A stretch of 64,000 nucleotides of DNA from Opitutales bacterium (GCA_017440935.1 JAFSAO010000004.1:16040-80039), one strand, 5' to 3'; positions 18,876 to 28,376 are shown, numbered from the stretch's first letter. Translations and numbers: made by a program. Notes: a model not told the origin generated them from the letters alone.

Positions 18876-19886
18876 ATGAACAATAACGAAAATAAAAATA
18901 TGTTTCTTCGCTCTTTAATATTTGCCGGAATGTTGCCGCTCTGCGCAACTTCCGTTTCCGCCCAAAATGCCGCCGTTGCGGACAACGCTGCCGCGCCGCA
19001 AAATGCACCCGCTTCGGTCGAGCCCGCCGCTCCCGCCGTTCCCGCGGACAACGTTGTCGCCCGGTATTCCTATCTCGGGCTCGTGCTGGATACGTTGCCC
19101 GCTGCAACTTATTGTGAAAATTCCCACCCCGGCGTGCAGGTGATTTACGTTGTCAAAGATTCTCCCGCAGAACAGGCAGGCTTTGAAGGCGGCGACATTT
19201 TAGTTTCTCTCGACGGACAAAAGCTCTTTTTCCCCAACCAGTTTTCCGCACTCGTGCGTTCTTACAAGCCGGGAACGGAAGTGGAGCTCGTTTTTTTGCG
19301 AGGAGGAGAGAAAATGACAAAAAAAGCGAAAATCGGCGAACGTCTTATCACATCGCCGCAGGTTGCACACCGCGCAAGAACTGAACCCGCGCAGGTGAAG
19401 GACGACGTGCGCCTTTATATCAACGGACGGGAAATTTCCCTCGCCGACGGCGCTGACCTCGGCGGCTGGATCAGCCTTACGCCCAATGGCGTGCTCATTC
19501 GCGACCATCTCGATATTCCCGCAGAGTTCCGTCGTTTGGTTAATCGCGCTCACGCCAAAATGCCCGAAACCCAAAAAACGCTTTCCTTCCTGCGCAAGCA
19601 GTATGACGATGCCCGCAAAGCCGCTCTCGGAAAAGCGAGCCAAACGTTTTCGCAGGTCTTTTTCGGGCAGGGTAATTCCGTGATTATCGTCGGCGACGAA
19701 AAAGGTCGCCAAGTTACGGTTTCCCGCTCCGGCGACGACGATATTCTTTTCCGCGGTCCCTGCACCACGCAGGCGGACATTGATGCCATTCCCGCCGACG
19801 CGAAAAAAATCATCGACTCTTTCACCGTCCTCAAACCGATGCCGGAGGAAGAACTCGTTCCCCAACAACCGCCCGCCGCAGAATAA
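18876..19886 (+). CDS. Exported PDZ-domain protein
   Basis: A 336-residue protein with a signal peptide ending near VSAQNA, an Ala/Pro-rich lead, and one PDZ domain (about residues 70-150: YSYLGLVLDTL, then VIYVVKDSPAEQAGFEGGDILVSLDGQKL). No protease triad accompanies the PDZ, so it is probably a peptide-binding sensor or chaperone rather than an HtrA enzyme. As the third gene of the ECF cassette, it might sense misfolded envelope proteins, as DegS and RseP PDZ domains do in sigma-E pathways; that role is inferred. A strong terminator follows directly. Confidence 0.8.
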   Translation: MNNNENKNMFLRSLIFAGMLPLCATSVSAQNAAVADNAAAPQNAPASVEPAAPAVPADNVVARYSYLGLVLDTLPAATYCENSHPGVQVIYVVKDSPAEQAGFEGGDILVSLDGQKLFFPNQFSALVRSYKPGTEVELVFLRGGEKMTKKAKIGERLITSPQVAHRARTEPAQVKDDVRLYINGREISLADGADLGGWISLTPNGVLIRDHLDIPAEFRRLVNRAHAKMPETQKTLSFLRKQYDDARKAALGKASQTFSQVFFGQGNSVIIVGDEKGRQVTVSRSGDDDILFRGPCTTQADIDAIPADAKKIIDSFTVLKPMPEEELVPQQPPAAE

Positions 19887-19919
19887 TTTTCTGATATATT
19901 AATTCATAATAATGGTTTG

Positions 19920-19957
19920 CGTTCCCGTGGAGGAGTTCACGGGAACGTTTTTTTTAT
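19920..19957 (+). terminator. Rho-independent terminator from an inverted pair of the dispersed word
   Basis: CGTTCCCGTG faces CACGGGAACG over an eight-base loop, followed by eight Ts. It ends the ECF/PDZ cluster. The sequence from the stop codon onward is near-identical in layout to 9190-9258. Confidence 0.92.
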
Positions 19958-20023
19958 AGTAGATTCCCAAGCGCTTACGCGGGAGAAAAACGCGGGAACA
20001 TAAAACTTTGCTTTAAGCTGCCG

Positions 20024-21664
20024 CTAACGGCGTTTTCGGCGAAGGGCGCAAATCGCGACGAATCCTACTCCGAACAGGAGTGAAAATGCCGACGGCTCAG
20101 GGACGGAAAACGGCGCCCACGCCTTGTTTTCATCAAACGAAATGGCGCTCACTTCACATTGCGTGAGCCACGAATTGCCGATGTCTCCGAAAAGGATTTT
20201 GTCCTTGTGTGCGAGGACGTTCGCAATCGATTTGAGGGATTCTCCGATAAGTTGATCTCCGAGCCAGACGTAGAAGCCGGCATCGACGCCGTCGCCCCCG
20301 TCCAAATAGGCGACGGTAATTTCGGAAAAATCCTTGGTTGCGTCAAATGTGTTGTGCGCGGTGTCGGAAATATTGTTTGAACCGTAGAGCAGAGTTGTGT
20401 TCCACAGAATCCCGCATTCGGTAACGTAAAGAATTCCGGCTTCCGCTCCGTTGCCGAGGATGATGCCGAATCCGTTGTTGGCGGCATTCGTGTCCGACAT
20501 TTTTACGGAAAAGGAAACGGTGAATTCCCGTGCGGTTCCCGTGGTATTCCACGTGTAGCGGATGTCGTTCCCGCCGCTCAGCGCGGAGTTTACGACGATA
20601 TTGCCTTCGGCATTAACGGAAAAAGAGGATGAATTCGTCGAAAACACCGTTGTTCCCGTTCCCGTGGTTTTAGCCGTGATTCCTCCTGCGGTGTTTGCCG
20701 AAAAAGTGAGCGACAATGCCAAATCCGTGTTCGCTCGCCGGGTCAGCCCTGCCGTGCGTTGTCCGATGCCGAGAACGCGTGCGATATTTCCGGCGATAAT
20801 GAGTTCTCCTTGTGCGTTCGGGTGAGCCCCGGCATTCGTGTCGACCATTGCGCCGTTTTCCGCGTAAAAACCTGTGGAAATGTTGTCGACGGTGACGGTT
20901 GACGTGTTTGTGCTCCAGCTGTTGCCTACGCTGCGGAGCTGTTCATTGTGTGAAAAATAGTTGTTATTTTTGTTCGTTCCCGTGCCGTTGTTTGCCGCTG
21001 TCGGAAGTAGTTCAAAAAGGTGAACGCGGACATTCGGATTGTGCGTTTGGTAGGCTTTGACGATTTCTTCGACGTGTTTGAGGATATCGGCGTTTCCGAC
21101 CTTGTCGTAAAGGTCGTTGATGCCGATCATTACGCAGAGCGTTTCCACTTTTTCGTTTCCGTAGAGCGATTGATACGTCGCTCCCGTATAGGTTTTCAGA
21201 GTGCTCCCGTCGTAGAATGTATTTGTCGTTCCCGTGTAAGGGTCTTCTAAGCCGAGTTTTATTGTTACCGGTCCGCGATTTTCAACCGGATAAACGGTGT
21301 TCGGGTCCGTTCTGTAGCCGCTTCCCGCTTCATGCCCGCTGTATTGATAAGACCGTCCGCTTGCCGCCGCTTCGGAGACGTTGGAAAATTTTACTCCGCG
21401 ATAATCGGGCGTGAGCGCGGATAAATCGATGTTTTTTGCGGCTCCGGCGGTGGTCCCCATCGGATTATATGCGATGTCGTTGTCTACAAAATTCTTGAAA
21501 AGGGAGTAGCGGTAGCTTGCGACATTTCCTGCGAGAAAGTTCCCGCCTTGCGTGATGGAATCTCCGACGAACGTAATATTCATCGCGTGGGCAGGCGCGG
21601 TAATACCGAATATGGAAAGGGCGATTGTGCCGAGGCGGAAGTGCTTGGGGATGGGGCTTTTCAT
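20024..21664 (-). CDS. PEP-CTERM sorted SGNH/GDSL-family hydrolase
   Basis: A 546-residue exported enzyme. After a signal peptide (ends APAHA), the SGNH blocks are visible. Block I is FVGDSITQGG with the nucleophile Ser, block III is MIGINDLYDKVG with the Asn, and block V is DTNAGAHPNAQGE with the catalytic Asp/His. These occupy residues 30-290. A second, beta-rich, concanavalin-like domain follows (about 310-515). The C-terminal tag is VPEPSAFSLLFGVGFVAICAL plus RRKRR. SGNH enzymes of this kind remove acyl or acetyl groups from polysaccharides, so a surface carbohydrate esterase is likely. The exact substrate is unknown. Confidence 0.9.
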   Translation of the reverse strand: MKSPIPKHFRLGTIALSIFGITAPAHAMNITFVGDSITQGGNFLAGNVASYRYSLFKNFVDNDIAYNPMGTTAGAAKNIDLSALTPDYRGVKFSNVSEAAASGRSYQYSGHEAGSGYRTDPNTVYPVENRGPVTIKLGLEDPYTGTTNTFYDGSTLKTYTGATYQSLYGNEKVETLCVMIGINDLYDKVGNADILKHVEEIVKAYQTHNPNVRVHLFELLPTAANNGTGTNKNNNYFSHNEQLRSVGNSWSTNTSTVTVDNISTGFYAENGAMVDTNAGAHPNAQGELIIAGNIARVLGIGQRTAGLTRRANTDLALSLTFSANTAGGITAKTTGTGTTVFSTNSSSFSVNAEGNIVVNSALSGGNDIRYTWNTTGTAREFTVSFSVKMSDTNAANNGFGIILGNGAEAGILYVTECGILWNTTLLYGSNNISDTAHNTFDATKDFSEITVAYLDGGDGVDAGFYVWLGDQLIGESLKSIANVLAHKDKILFGDIGNSWLTQCEVSAISFDENKAWAPFSVPEPSAFSLLFGVGFVAICALRRKRR

Positions 21665-21676
21665 AACGCCACGAAA

Positions 21677-21705
21677 GATAGCACTTTATCTGCTATCTAT
21701 AAAGT
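21677..21705. promoter_or_regulatory. Interleaved inverted repeats upstream of the SGNH hydrolase gene
   Basis: GATAGCA (21677) pairs with TGCTATC (21691-21697), and ACTTTAT (21683) pairs with ATAAAGT (21699-21705). The site lies 13-41 bases before the ATG on the minus strand. It could be an operator or an mRNA hairpin that covers the ribosome site. Confidence 0.35.
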
Positions 21706-21815
21706 AGTTTTTGTGGCCAACTTTTCAATTGTCCAGATTCGTTGCGATAAGCATTATTAAGGCATCAAAGTGCGTTCCCGCGCATTTTTTTATTATATTT
21801 CTTAAGAAATTTCTG

Positions 21816-22685
21816 ATGGCAAAAAAAACATCCCAGATAATTCAGCAGAAAGCTCCGCCGAAGAAGGAAAAGCTTAGCGGCGGCGCGAAGTTCGGCATTT
21901 TCGTTTGCGTGATTGCGGTTGCGGCTCTCGCATTTGCCGCCGCCGAACGTCTCGGGGTCACGGGAACACATTTCCTTTTTAAGGGCGAAATCGTTGAGGA
22001 AAACGAAGTGGCTTCGCCTTCCGCCGTTGCTCGCACCGACCGCGCCGAGCAGGGCGCTGTTCGGGAAAAAACCGCAGGAAAAACGTCCGGCGAAAAGGTT
22101 GCGGACAAAAAAACTTCCGACGGCGCGGGCAAGAAGTCGGGCAACACAGCGAGTAGCAAAAAAAGCTCGGCTTCCCGCAATAAAAAATCGTCCTCAAAAA
22201 AAGCCAAAGCCCCCGCCCAGCCGCTTCCGCTTGCCGCGTTTGTCGATATTTCGCGCAAGCCGCACACATGGCCCGGATTCATTCGTCTTACGCGTTCCCG
22301 CACGATTTCCATGACGGATCCGCAAACCGGAGCTTCGATGGGACGCATGGAAGTGCCGTCCGGCACCGTTGTCAAAGTTTTCAAAGTTCTTCCCACGGGA
22401 ACGCTCGAGGTTTTTGACCGCACGGGGCAAAAATTTCAGGTCGAGGCATCCGGCACGAATTTTTCTGCCGCTTACGCCGCCGTAAAAAACAAACCGAAGA
22501 AAAAATCGAAACCGAAAAAAGTCGTCGCAAAAGCCCCGGAAAAAGCGGAACCGAAGAACATTCCCGCGGTCGTCGTCCCGCCGGAACCCGACAGGAAAAA
22601 AGCGGGCGGAACTCCCGTGATGAGCGCATTCGGCGTCGCATTTGACGAAGATGAAGAATGGGAAGACGACGCGGATTACGAGTAA
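21816..22685 (+). CDS. Membrane-anchored Lys-rich protein of unknown function
   Basis: A 289-residue protein starting at the ATG at 21816 (MAKKTSQII). It has a short basic N-terminus, one hydrophobic helix (about 24-46) and a long Lys/Ser/Ala-rich low-complexity linker (about 70-140). A compact folded segment follows (about 145-225: AFVDISRKPHTWPGFIRL, then SGTVVKVFKVLPTGTLEVFDRTGQKF), possibly an SH3-like barrel. A second basic stretch and an acidic tail (DEDEEWEDDADYE) end it. I do not recognise the family. A palindromic repeat separates it from xth. Confidence 0.7.
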   Translation: MAKKTSQIIQQKAPPKKEKLSGGAKFGIFVCVIAVAALAFAAAERLGVTGTHFLFKGEIVEENEVASPSAVARTDRAEQGAVREKTAGKTSGEKVADKKTSDGAGKKSGNTASSKKSSASRNKKSSSKKAKAPAQPLPLAAFVDISRKPHTWPGFIRLTRSRTISMTDPQTGASMGRMEVPSGTVVKVFKVLPTGTLEVFDRTGQKFQVEASGTNFSAAYAAVKNKPKKKSKPKKVVAKAPEKAEPKNIPAVVVPPEPDRKKAGGTPVMSAFGVAFDEDEEWEDDADYE

Positions 22686-22693
22686 TTTTTATA

Positions 22694-22776
22694 AAAATTA
22701 GAAATGAGGAATGAGAAATTAGAAAGTTGAGGAAATTTTACTCATTCCTAATTTCTCATTTCTCACTCTTAATTCT
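22694..22776. repeat. Intergenic palindromic repeat, family B (ATTAGAAATGAGGAAT words)
   Basis: The left arm (AAATTAGAAATGAGGAATGA and similar) is mirrored by the right arm (TCATTCCTAATTTCTCATTT). The same words recur at 43537-43646, 45978-46018, 48114-48168 and 53817-53883, always between genes. Confidence 0.8.
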
Positions 22777-22788
22777 TCAAAAACACAC

Positions 22789-23568
22789 ATGAAAACCGCA
22801 CTTCTTCATTCATGGAATGTCAACGGTCTGCGCGCCGCAATTCGCAAAGGCTTCGGCAACTACGTTGCGCGCTTTGACCCCGACGTGCTTTGCCTGCAGG
22901 AAATCAAATGTCCTGCCGACACACCGTTGCCGAACGAAGCGGCGTTCCCGCACAAAATCTGGCATCCCGCCGACAAACCCGGCTACTCGGGAACGGCGAT
23001 TTTTTCAAAATACGCGCCGCTTAGCGTTTCCTTCAATTTCGATGGCGAAAATCATCCGCAGGAAGGGCGCGTCATCACGGCGGAATTTCCTCAGGTTTTT
23101 GTCGTTTGCGCGTATGTGCCGAATTCGCAAAACGAGCTCGCCCGGCTCGATTACCGTATGCGCTGGGACGCGGATTTTCGCAAACACATTTGCTCCCTTG
23201 CGGAGAAAAAATCCGTGCTCGTTTGCGGCGATTTGAACTGCGCGCACAAACCGATTGACATTGCGCGCCCGAAAGGCAACGAACGTAGCGCCGGATTTAC
23301 AATCGAGGAGCGCGATTCGCTCTCGGCGACGCTCGACGCCGGATTCATCGATACGTTTCGCGAGAAAAATCCCGATTTAACCGCCGCCTATTCGTGGTGG
23401 AGCTACCGTATGAAAGCGCGGGAACGCAACATCGGGTGGCGCATCGATTATTGGCTCGCTTCGAAGGATTTGGCGGGAAAATTCAGTGCGCCGGAAATTC
23501 ATCCCGACGTCGAAGGCTCCGACCATTGCCCCGTTTCCGTTCGCGTTCCCGAAAATCTTTTTTGCTGA
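22789..23568 (+). CDS. xth: Exodeoxyribonuclease III / AP endonuclease
   Basis: Cuts DNA at abasic sites and removes 3' blocks during base-excision repair. The protein has 259 residues, the usual length. The EEP-fold motifs are in order: SWNVNGLRAAI, CLQEIKC (metal Glu), YVPNSQNE, CGDLNCAHKPIDI (catalytic Asp/Asn), RIDYWLAS and EGSDHCPVSV (catalytic His). The YggS-like gene follows after 14 bases, so they are likely cotranscribed. Confidence 0.96.
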   Translation: MKTALLHSWNVNGLRAAIRKGFGNYVARFDPDVLCLQEIKCPADTPLPNEAAFPHKIWHPADKPGYSGTAIFSKYAPLSVSFNFDGENHPQEGRVITAEFPQVFVVCAYVPNSQNELARLDYRMRWDADFRKHICSLAEKKSVLVCGDLNCAHKPIDIARPKGNERSAGFTIEERDSLSATLDAGFIDTFREKNPDLTAAYSWWSYRMKARERNIGWRIDYWLASKDLAGKFSAPEIHPDVEGSDHCPVSVRVPENLFC

Positions 23569-23582
23569 GAGGAAAATCGCCG

Positions 23583-24314
23583 ATGATTTCGTTTGAAGAA
23601 TTTTCCGAAAATTGCGCACGCGTGCGGGAACGCGTTGCAGAAGCCTGCGCCGCGTGCGGGCGCGCACCCGAGAGCGTAAAAATTCTTCCCGTGACGAAAA
23701 ATCATCCCGTCGCTGCGCCGATTTACGCCGCGCGCGTCGGATTTTCCGCCGTCGGAGAAAACCGCGTCCAGGAAGCGGAACTCAAAAAAAAGGAATTTTC
23801 CGAAAAAAACGTTTTCGGGTCTCCGTTCCCGCGCTGGGAACTTATCGGGCATTTGCAGAGCAACAAAGCGCGCCGCGCCGTGGAAATTTTTGACCGCGTT
23901 CAATCCGTGGATTCAATTTCACTCGCACAAAAATTGGATCGCCTTTGCGGAGAAATCTCGCGGGAACACCTGCCGATTTTGCTTCAGGCAAACGCCGGAA
24001 GCGATCCCGCGAAATTCGGAACCGCCGATTACGATTCGTTGCGGGCTCTTGCCGAAGCTGCGTTCGCGGGAACACACTTGCAGGTCGACGGGTTAATGTG
24101 TGTTGCTCCGATCGACGATGATTCGCTCGAAACCGCGCGGCGCAGTTTCGACATTTTGCGCGCTTGGCGTGACCGTCTTGAAAGCGAATTCGGAAAAAAA
24201 CTCCCCGAACTTTCCATGGGAATGTCGCACGACCTTGCTCCCGCCGTCGCCGCCGGCTCTACGATGGTTCGCATCGGCACCGCACTTTTCGGCGCGCGCA
24301 ATTATACGCTTTAA
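23583..24314 (+). CDS. YggS/PLPBP-family pyridoxal-phosphate homeostasis protein
   Basis: A small PLP-binding protein without a known enzyme reaction that buffers free PLP and affects amino-acid balance. The ATG at 23583 follows a GAGAGGAAAA ribosome site; longer frames upstream run antisense to nothing useful and overlap xth. The 243-residue protein has ILPVTKNHP with the PLP-linking Lys, VGENRVQEAE, WELIGHLQSNK, GLMCVAP and LSMGMSHDLAPAVAAGSTMVRIGTALFG at the C-terminus. These are standard family blocks. Confidence 0.94.
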   Translation: MISFEEFSENCARVRERVAEACAACGRAPESVKILPVTKNHPVAAPIYAARVGFSAVGENRVQEAELKKKEFSEKNVFGSPFPRWELIGHLQSNKARRAVEIFDRVQSVDSISLAQKLDRLCGEISREHLPILLQANAGSDPAKFGTADYDSLRALAEAAFAGTHLQVDGLMCVAPIDDDSLETARRSFDILRAWRDRLESEFGKKLPELSMGMSHDLAPAVAAGSTMVRIGTALFGARNYTL

Positions 24315-24476
24315 AAAATCGCTCGGGCGACGCGATCAGGCGAAAAGAGGCGTCGGAAATCCGCTTTGCTCGCAGGCGATGGCGGAAGATAGTTTCGCAC
24401 GGTTTCATGTTTCCCCTTTTCTAAGGGTTGCGCGGGAACGGCGCGCGTGCTTTAATGCCTTTCTCGACTTTTTAGT

Positions 24477-25523
24477 ATGCTTTCACAAGACATTCGCACT
24501 CATCACACGCTCGCCTGCATCTGGGATTTTGACAAGACTCTGACGCCGGGCTACATGCAGACGCCGCTGTTTACGGAATACGGCATCGACGAGGCGATGT
24601 TTTGGACGGAAGTCAACCGCTTGCCGGAAATTTACGCGCGTCAGGGCATTCACGTTTCTAAAGATACGGTTTACCTGAATCACTTGCTCAGCTATGTGAA
24701 AAACGGTCCGCTCAAAGGGCTTTCCAACAAGAAACTGCGTGAGTTGGGCGCGCTTGTTCCGCTTTGCCCGGGCGTTCCCGAGGTGTTTGATAAATTGCGC
24801 GATTACGCAAAAAAAATCGGAGAGGAATACAACCTCGATATTGATTTGGAACACTACATCGTGAGCACGGGGCTGGCGGAAATGATTCGCGGGAGCGCCG
24901 TCGCCGCGCACGTGGACGGCATTTACGGGTGCGAGTTTATCGAACAGCCGCTTCCGCCGCATTACACGGAGCAGGACGAACTCGCGTTGGATTTGCCTTC
25001 CGAAATTTCGCAAATCGGCGTCATGGTGGACAACACAATCAAGACACGTTTCATTTTTGAAATAAACAAAGGCTCGAACAAAAATCCGGAAATCGACGTG
25101 AACGCCGTCGTGCGTGCACGGGATCGCCGCGTTCCGTTTGAAAACATGGTTTACATTGCGGACGGACCGAGCGACGTTCCCGTGTTTTCCGTCGTTCGCA
25201 AGGGCGGAGGTTTCGCCTACGCGGTTTATTCGGAAAACAAACGCGCCGAGCGCCGCCAAAACGACACGCTTCAGGAAAGCAAACGCGTAAACGGCTACGG
25301 TCCGAACGATTATCGCGATACGCAATTTACCTTTGATTGGCTTTGTATGCGCATCGAAGACATGGTGGCGCGGATTGACAAGGCGCGCAATTTCGCCGTG
25401 GAAGCGAATGTCGCTCAACCGCCGCGCCACTTGCACGACCGCCCGGGTTCGAGCGTTCCCGCGCCGTCCGTCAACCCGTTGGAAGAGCCGGGCGCGTCTC
25501 CCGAACAACCTTCTTTGCTTTAA
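24477..25523 (+). CDS. HAD-superfamily phosphatase-like protein
   Basis: A 348-residue soluble protein. HAD motif I is WDFDKTLTPGY (nucleophile and acid/base Asp, residues about 17-27), and motif IV is YIADGPSDVPVF (about 225-236). A helical cap lies between them. The last ~50 residues are Pro/Ser-rich. Substrate cannot be told; HAD phosphatases act on sugar phosphates, nucleotides or serine phosphate. It precedes ftsK by only seven bases, so the pair is probably one transcription unit. Confidence 0.85.
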   Translation: MLSQDIRTHHTLACIWDFDKTLTPGYMQTPLFTEYGIDEAMFWTEVNRLPEIYARQGIHVSKDTVYLNHLLSYVKNGPLKGLSNKKLRELGALVPLCPGVPEVFDKLRDYAKKIGEEYNLDIDLEHYIVSTGLAEMIRGSAVAAHVDGIYGCEFIEQPLPPHYTEQDELALDLPSEISQIGVMVDNTIKTRFIFEINKGSNKNPEIDVNAVVRARDRRVPFENMVYIADGPSDVPVFSVVRKGGGFAYAVYSENKRAERRQNDTLQESKRVNGYGPNDYRDTQFTFDWLCMRIEDMVARIDKARNFAVEANVAQPPRHLHDRPGSSVPAPSVNPLEEPGASPEQPSLL

Positions 25524-25530
25524 TAAAAAA

Positions 25531-28365
25531 ATGGCGACACCGAAAAACTCTCGTTCCGCAAAGCGCGGGAACGGCAAATCTCCGTCGCACCGCGAAAAAG
25601 CGCCTGCACCTGCGCCGGCGGGCAACTTTAACAGCACGACGCAACCGCTTCTTTTTTTGCTGACGCTTATCGTCGGGCTTTTGTTGCTCGCGTCGCTGAT
25701 GCTTTTTGAAATCGGGCAACCGTTTTTCGGCGACGGAAATCCGCCGCTTTGGGGCGACAAAGGCTGGTTGCAGAATTTGGCGATAACGACGGAAGCGGAT
25801 TTGTCGAACCCGATGGGAAAGCTCGGCGCGACGATTGCCGTGGTCGCGTTTTACATGTTCGGGCTGGCGGCGTTCATGTTCCCGGTGTTTTTGTTTTTGT
25901 TCGCGTATTACACGGCGCGTTTCCGTGCGGATATTTCGTTCTCGTGGAAAACGTTGCTGATGTTTTTGGCGCTTTGTTCCGGCGCGACGTTGCTTGAAGT
26001 TTTCCCGAAAGACCTGATCGGGTTCGATCCGGCAGCGAGCGTGCCGCATCCGTATATGCCGAGCGCGTGCGGTCCCGGAGGTTGGTTCGGAAAAGTTTTG
26101 TTTAACGATATTTTCAATCCGTTTATCGGCGTTGTGGGGAGCGTGGTTTTGCTCGTTTGCGTGTATATTTTCTGCGTGCTCGGGCTGATTGTTTCGGCTC
26201 CGCAGAAAACGATTGCGAACCTCGTGAATCGCTGTTTCGACGGCGTGAAAAAATATTTTGAAAACCGCCGCCAATGGAAAGCGCATCAGGCGCGCCAACG
26301 CGAGGCTCAGCGCAAAGCGTATTTCGCCGCGCAGGAAAAACTTCGCCAAAATCGCGAAGCGGCGGAGACCGAAGAACAGGCGGAAGAACCCGACGGGAAC
26401 GAGGCGGACGGTGATTCCGAAGCCGAATCCGGAGAGGATTTCGACGCGAACGCCGCCGGAGTTCCCGCAGAATTTGACGGCGCGGAAACCGAAGATGAAG
26501 ATTTTTCCTCCGTTCCCGTGGACGAGGACGCGATTCCGGAAGAAGCCGCTCCCGTGTTTGATGAACTTCCGTCCGGCGCGACGCTCATTCCGATTGATTT
26601 TGACGATGAAGCGAAACGCATCGACGAAGCGGAAAAGGCTTCGGAAACGTCTCCTGCCGTCGTCGCACCGGAAATTCCGGTTCCCGCTTCCGTAATGCCG
26701 CCGGAACCCGCCGCCCCGGGAACAATCGACGTCGTTGCCGCCGAAACACTCGAGCGAGCCGAAGATGCGAGCGTTTTTCCGGAGCGCGGAAACTATGTGT
26801 TCCCGCCGCTTGATTTGCTCGCCGCGCCGAAAGCGGACGCGTCCGCTCAAAACGAAGATTATGAAGCGCGCGGGCAGGAAATTATTCGCGTGCTTTCGGA
26901 ATTTAACTGCGCCGCGACTATGCAGTCGGCAAAGGTCGGACCGACGATTACGCGCTACGAAATCGTTCCCGGCGCGGGCGTGAAGGCGGAGCGTATTCTC
27001 AATTTCCAAACCAACGTTGCGATGGCGTTGCACGTGCAGTCCGCGCGTCTTGCTCCTGTTCCCGAAAACGGAACCATCGGGATTGAAGTGCCGAACAAAA
27101 AGGCGACTCCGGTGCTTATCCGCGAAGTCCTCGAATCCAAGGCTTGGCACGAAAACCGTATGGAAATTCCCGCCGTGCTCGGGAAAGATGTTACGGGGAA
27201 ACCGGTTTTGATCGACCTCGCGAAAATGCCGCACGGGCTTATCGCGGGTTCTTCCGGTTCCGGGAAATCCGTTTGCCTGAACGGAATTATTACGTCGATT
27301 CTTTACCATTCCGCGCCGGAAGACGTGCGCCTCGTGATGATCGACCCGAAAGTCGTCGAACTCCAAGTTTACAACGACGCTCCGCACATGCTCATTCCCG
27401 TCATTACGGACATGAAACGCGCTCCCGGCGCGCTCAAGTGGCTGATTGACGAGATGGAACGCCGCTATCTGCTCCTGCAGGAAGCGGGCGTGCGAAATAT
27501 CGTCGGCTACAACGCCAAGGTCGAAAAAGATAAGGCGGAAGCGGCGCGCCTCGCCGAACTCGCCGCCGCTTCCGACAACGAAAATGCATTTGAAGGCATT
27601 CAAAATCTCTCCGACGGGAACGCGGACGGCTCCGCCGTTCCCGCGAATATTTCCGTGCCGCGCGACGACGGCGTGCTCGACGAACTTCGCGGGCGGAAAA
27701 AAATGTCTTACATCGTCTGCATCATCGACGAGTTTGCCGATATTATGGCGCAAAACGCGGCGGAAATCGAAACCGGCGTGGCGCGCCTCACGGCGAAAGC
27801 CCGCGCCGCCGGAATTCATCTCATTCTCGCGACGCAACGTCCGGACGCAAAAACCGTTACCGGGCTCATCAAAGCGAACTTGGGAACGCGAATCGCTCTG
27901 CGTGTGACCTCGGGAACGAACTCGCGTATTATTCTCGACGAAACCGGTGCGGAAACGCTCATCGGCAAGGGCGATATGCTCGTGCTCGGTCCGGGTTCGC
28001 CGTTCCCGCAACGCGCACAGGGCGTCTGGGTTTCCGAAGAGGAAATCGAAGAAATCGTCAAATTCCTCGCCGAGAAAAACGGCAAGCCGAAATACGCGGA
28101 CGATGTGACCTCCGCTATCGACAGCTACGCCGCAGAAGACGAAGAGGGCGACTCCGGCGGGAACACGATTTCCGATTCACGCGACGATTTGGTCGGTAAG
28201 GCTTGGGATGTCATTCGCACAACGAAACGCGCCTCTATTTCCAATCTTCAGCGCAAGCTCGGAATCGGTTATAACCGCGCCGCGAAAATTATCGATATTC
28301 TCGAAGAACAGGGCAAAGTCGGACCGGACATGGGTCCGAACAAGCAGCGTGAAATTTACGAATAA
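25531..28365 (+). CDS. ftsK: DNA translocase FtsK
   Basis: Pumps chromosome ends apart at the division septum and activates dimer resolution. The start is the ATG at 25531 (MATPKNSRS), just after the HAD gene. The 944-residue protein has four transmembrane helices in the first ~225 residues and an acidic Pro/Glu linker (about 270-420). The RecA-like motor has Walker A GSSGSGKS (about 573) and Walker B IIDEFADI (about 731), with a Q-loop at LATQRPD. The C-terminal gamma winged helix (about 887-944, ASISNLQRKLGIGYNRAAKI) reads polar guide sequences. There is an inserted Ala/Glu/Asp stretch near 680-710 within the motor. Confidence 0.97.
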   Translation: MATPKNSRSAKRGNGKSPSHREKAPAPAPAGNFNSTTQPLLFLLTLIVGLLLLASLMLFEIGQPFFGDGNPPLWGDKGWLQNLAITTEADLSNPMGKLGATIAVVAFYMFGLAAFMFPVFLFLFAYYTARFRADISFSWKTLLMFLALCSGATLLEVFPKDLIGFDPAASVPHPYMPSACGPGGWFGKVLFNDIFNPFIGVVGSVVLLVCVYIFCVLGLIVSAPQKTIANLVNRCFDGVKKYFENRRQWKAHQARQREAQRKAYFAAQEKLRQNREAAETEEQAEEPDGNEADGDSEAESGEDFDANAAGVPAEFDGAETEDEDFSSVPVDEDAIPEEAAPVFDELPSGATLIPIDFDDEAKRIDEAEKASETSPAVVAPEIPVPASVMPPEPAAPGTIDVVAAETLERAEDASVFPERGNYVFPPLDLLAAPKADASAQNEDYEARGQEIIRVLSEFNCAATMQSAKVGPTITRYEIVPGAGVKAERILNFQTNVAMALHVQSARLAPVPENGTIGIEVPNKKATPVLIREVLESKAWHENRMEIPAVLGKDVTGKPVLIDLAKMPHGLIAGSSGSGKSVCLNGIITSILYHSAPEDVRLVMIDPKVVELQVYNDAPHMLIPVITDMKRAPGALKWLIDEMERRYLLLQEAGVRNIVGYNAKVEKDKAEAARLAELAAASDNENAFEGIQNLSDGNADGSAVPANISVPRDDGVLDELRGRKKMSYIVCIIDEFADIMAQNAAEIETGVARLTAKARAAGIHLILATQRPDAKTVTGLIKANLGTRIALRVTSGTNSRIILDETGAETLIGKGDMLVLGPGSPFPQRAQGVWVSEEEIEEIVKFLAEKNGKPKYADDVTSAIDSYAAEDEEGDSGGNTISDSRDDLVGKAWDVIRTTKRASISNLQRKLGIGYNRAAKIIDILEEQGKVGPDMGPNKQREIYE

Positions 28366-28376
28366 GGAGAAAAACG

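Noticed and set aside
25471..28011. 846-codon minus-strand open frame opposite ftsK
   Set aside because: Arg/His/Phe-rich shadow of a GC-rich gene; ftsK itself has all expected motifs.
25531..28365. The dispersed word as the FtsK guide sequence (KOPS)
   Set aside because: KOPS are strand-biased along a replication arm; here both orientations are about equally common within single genes.
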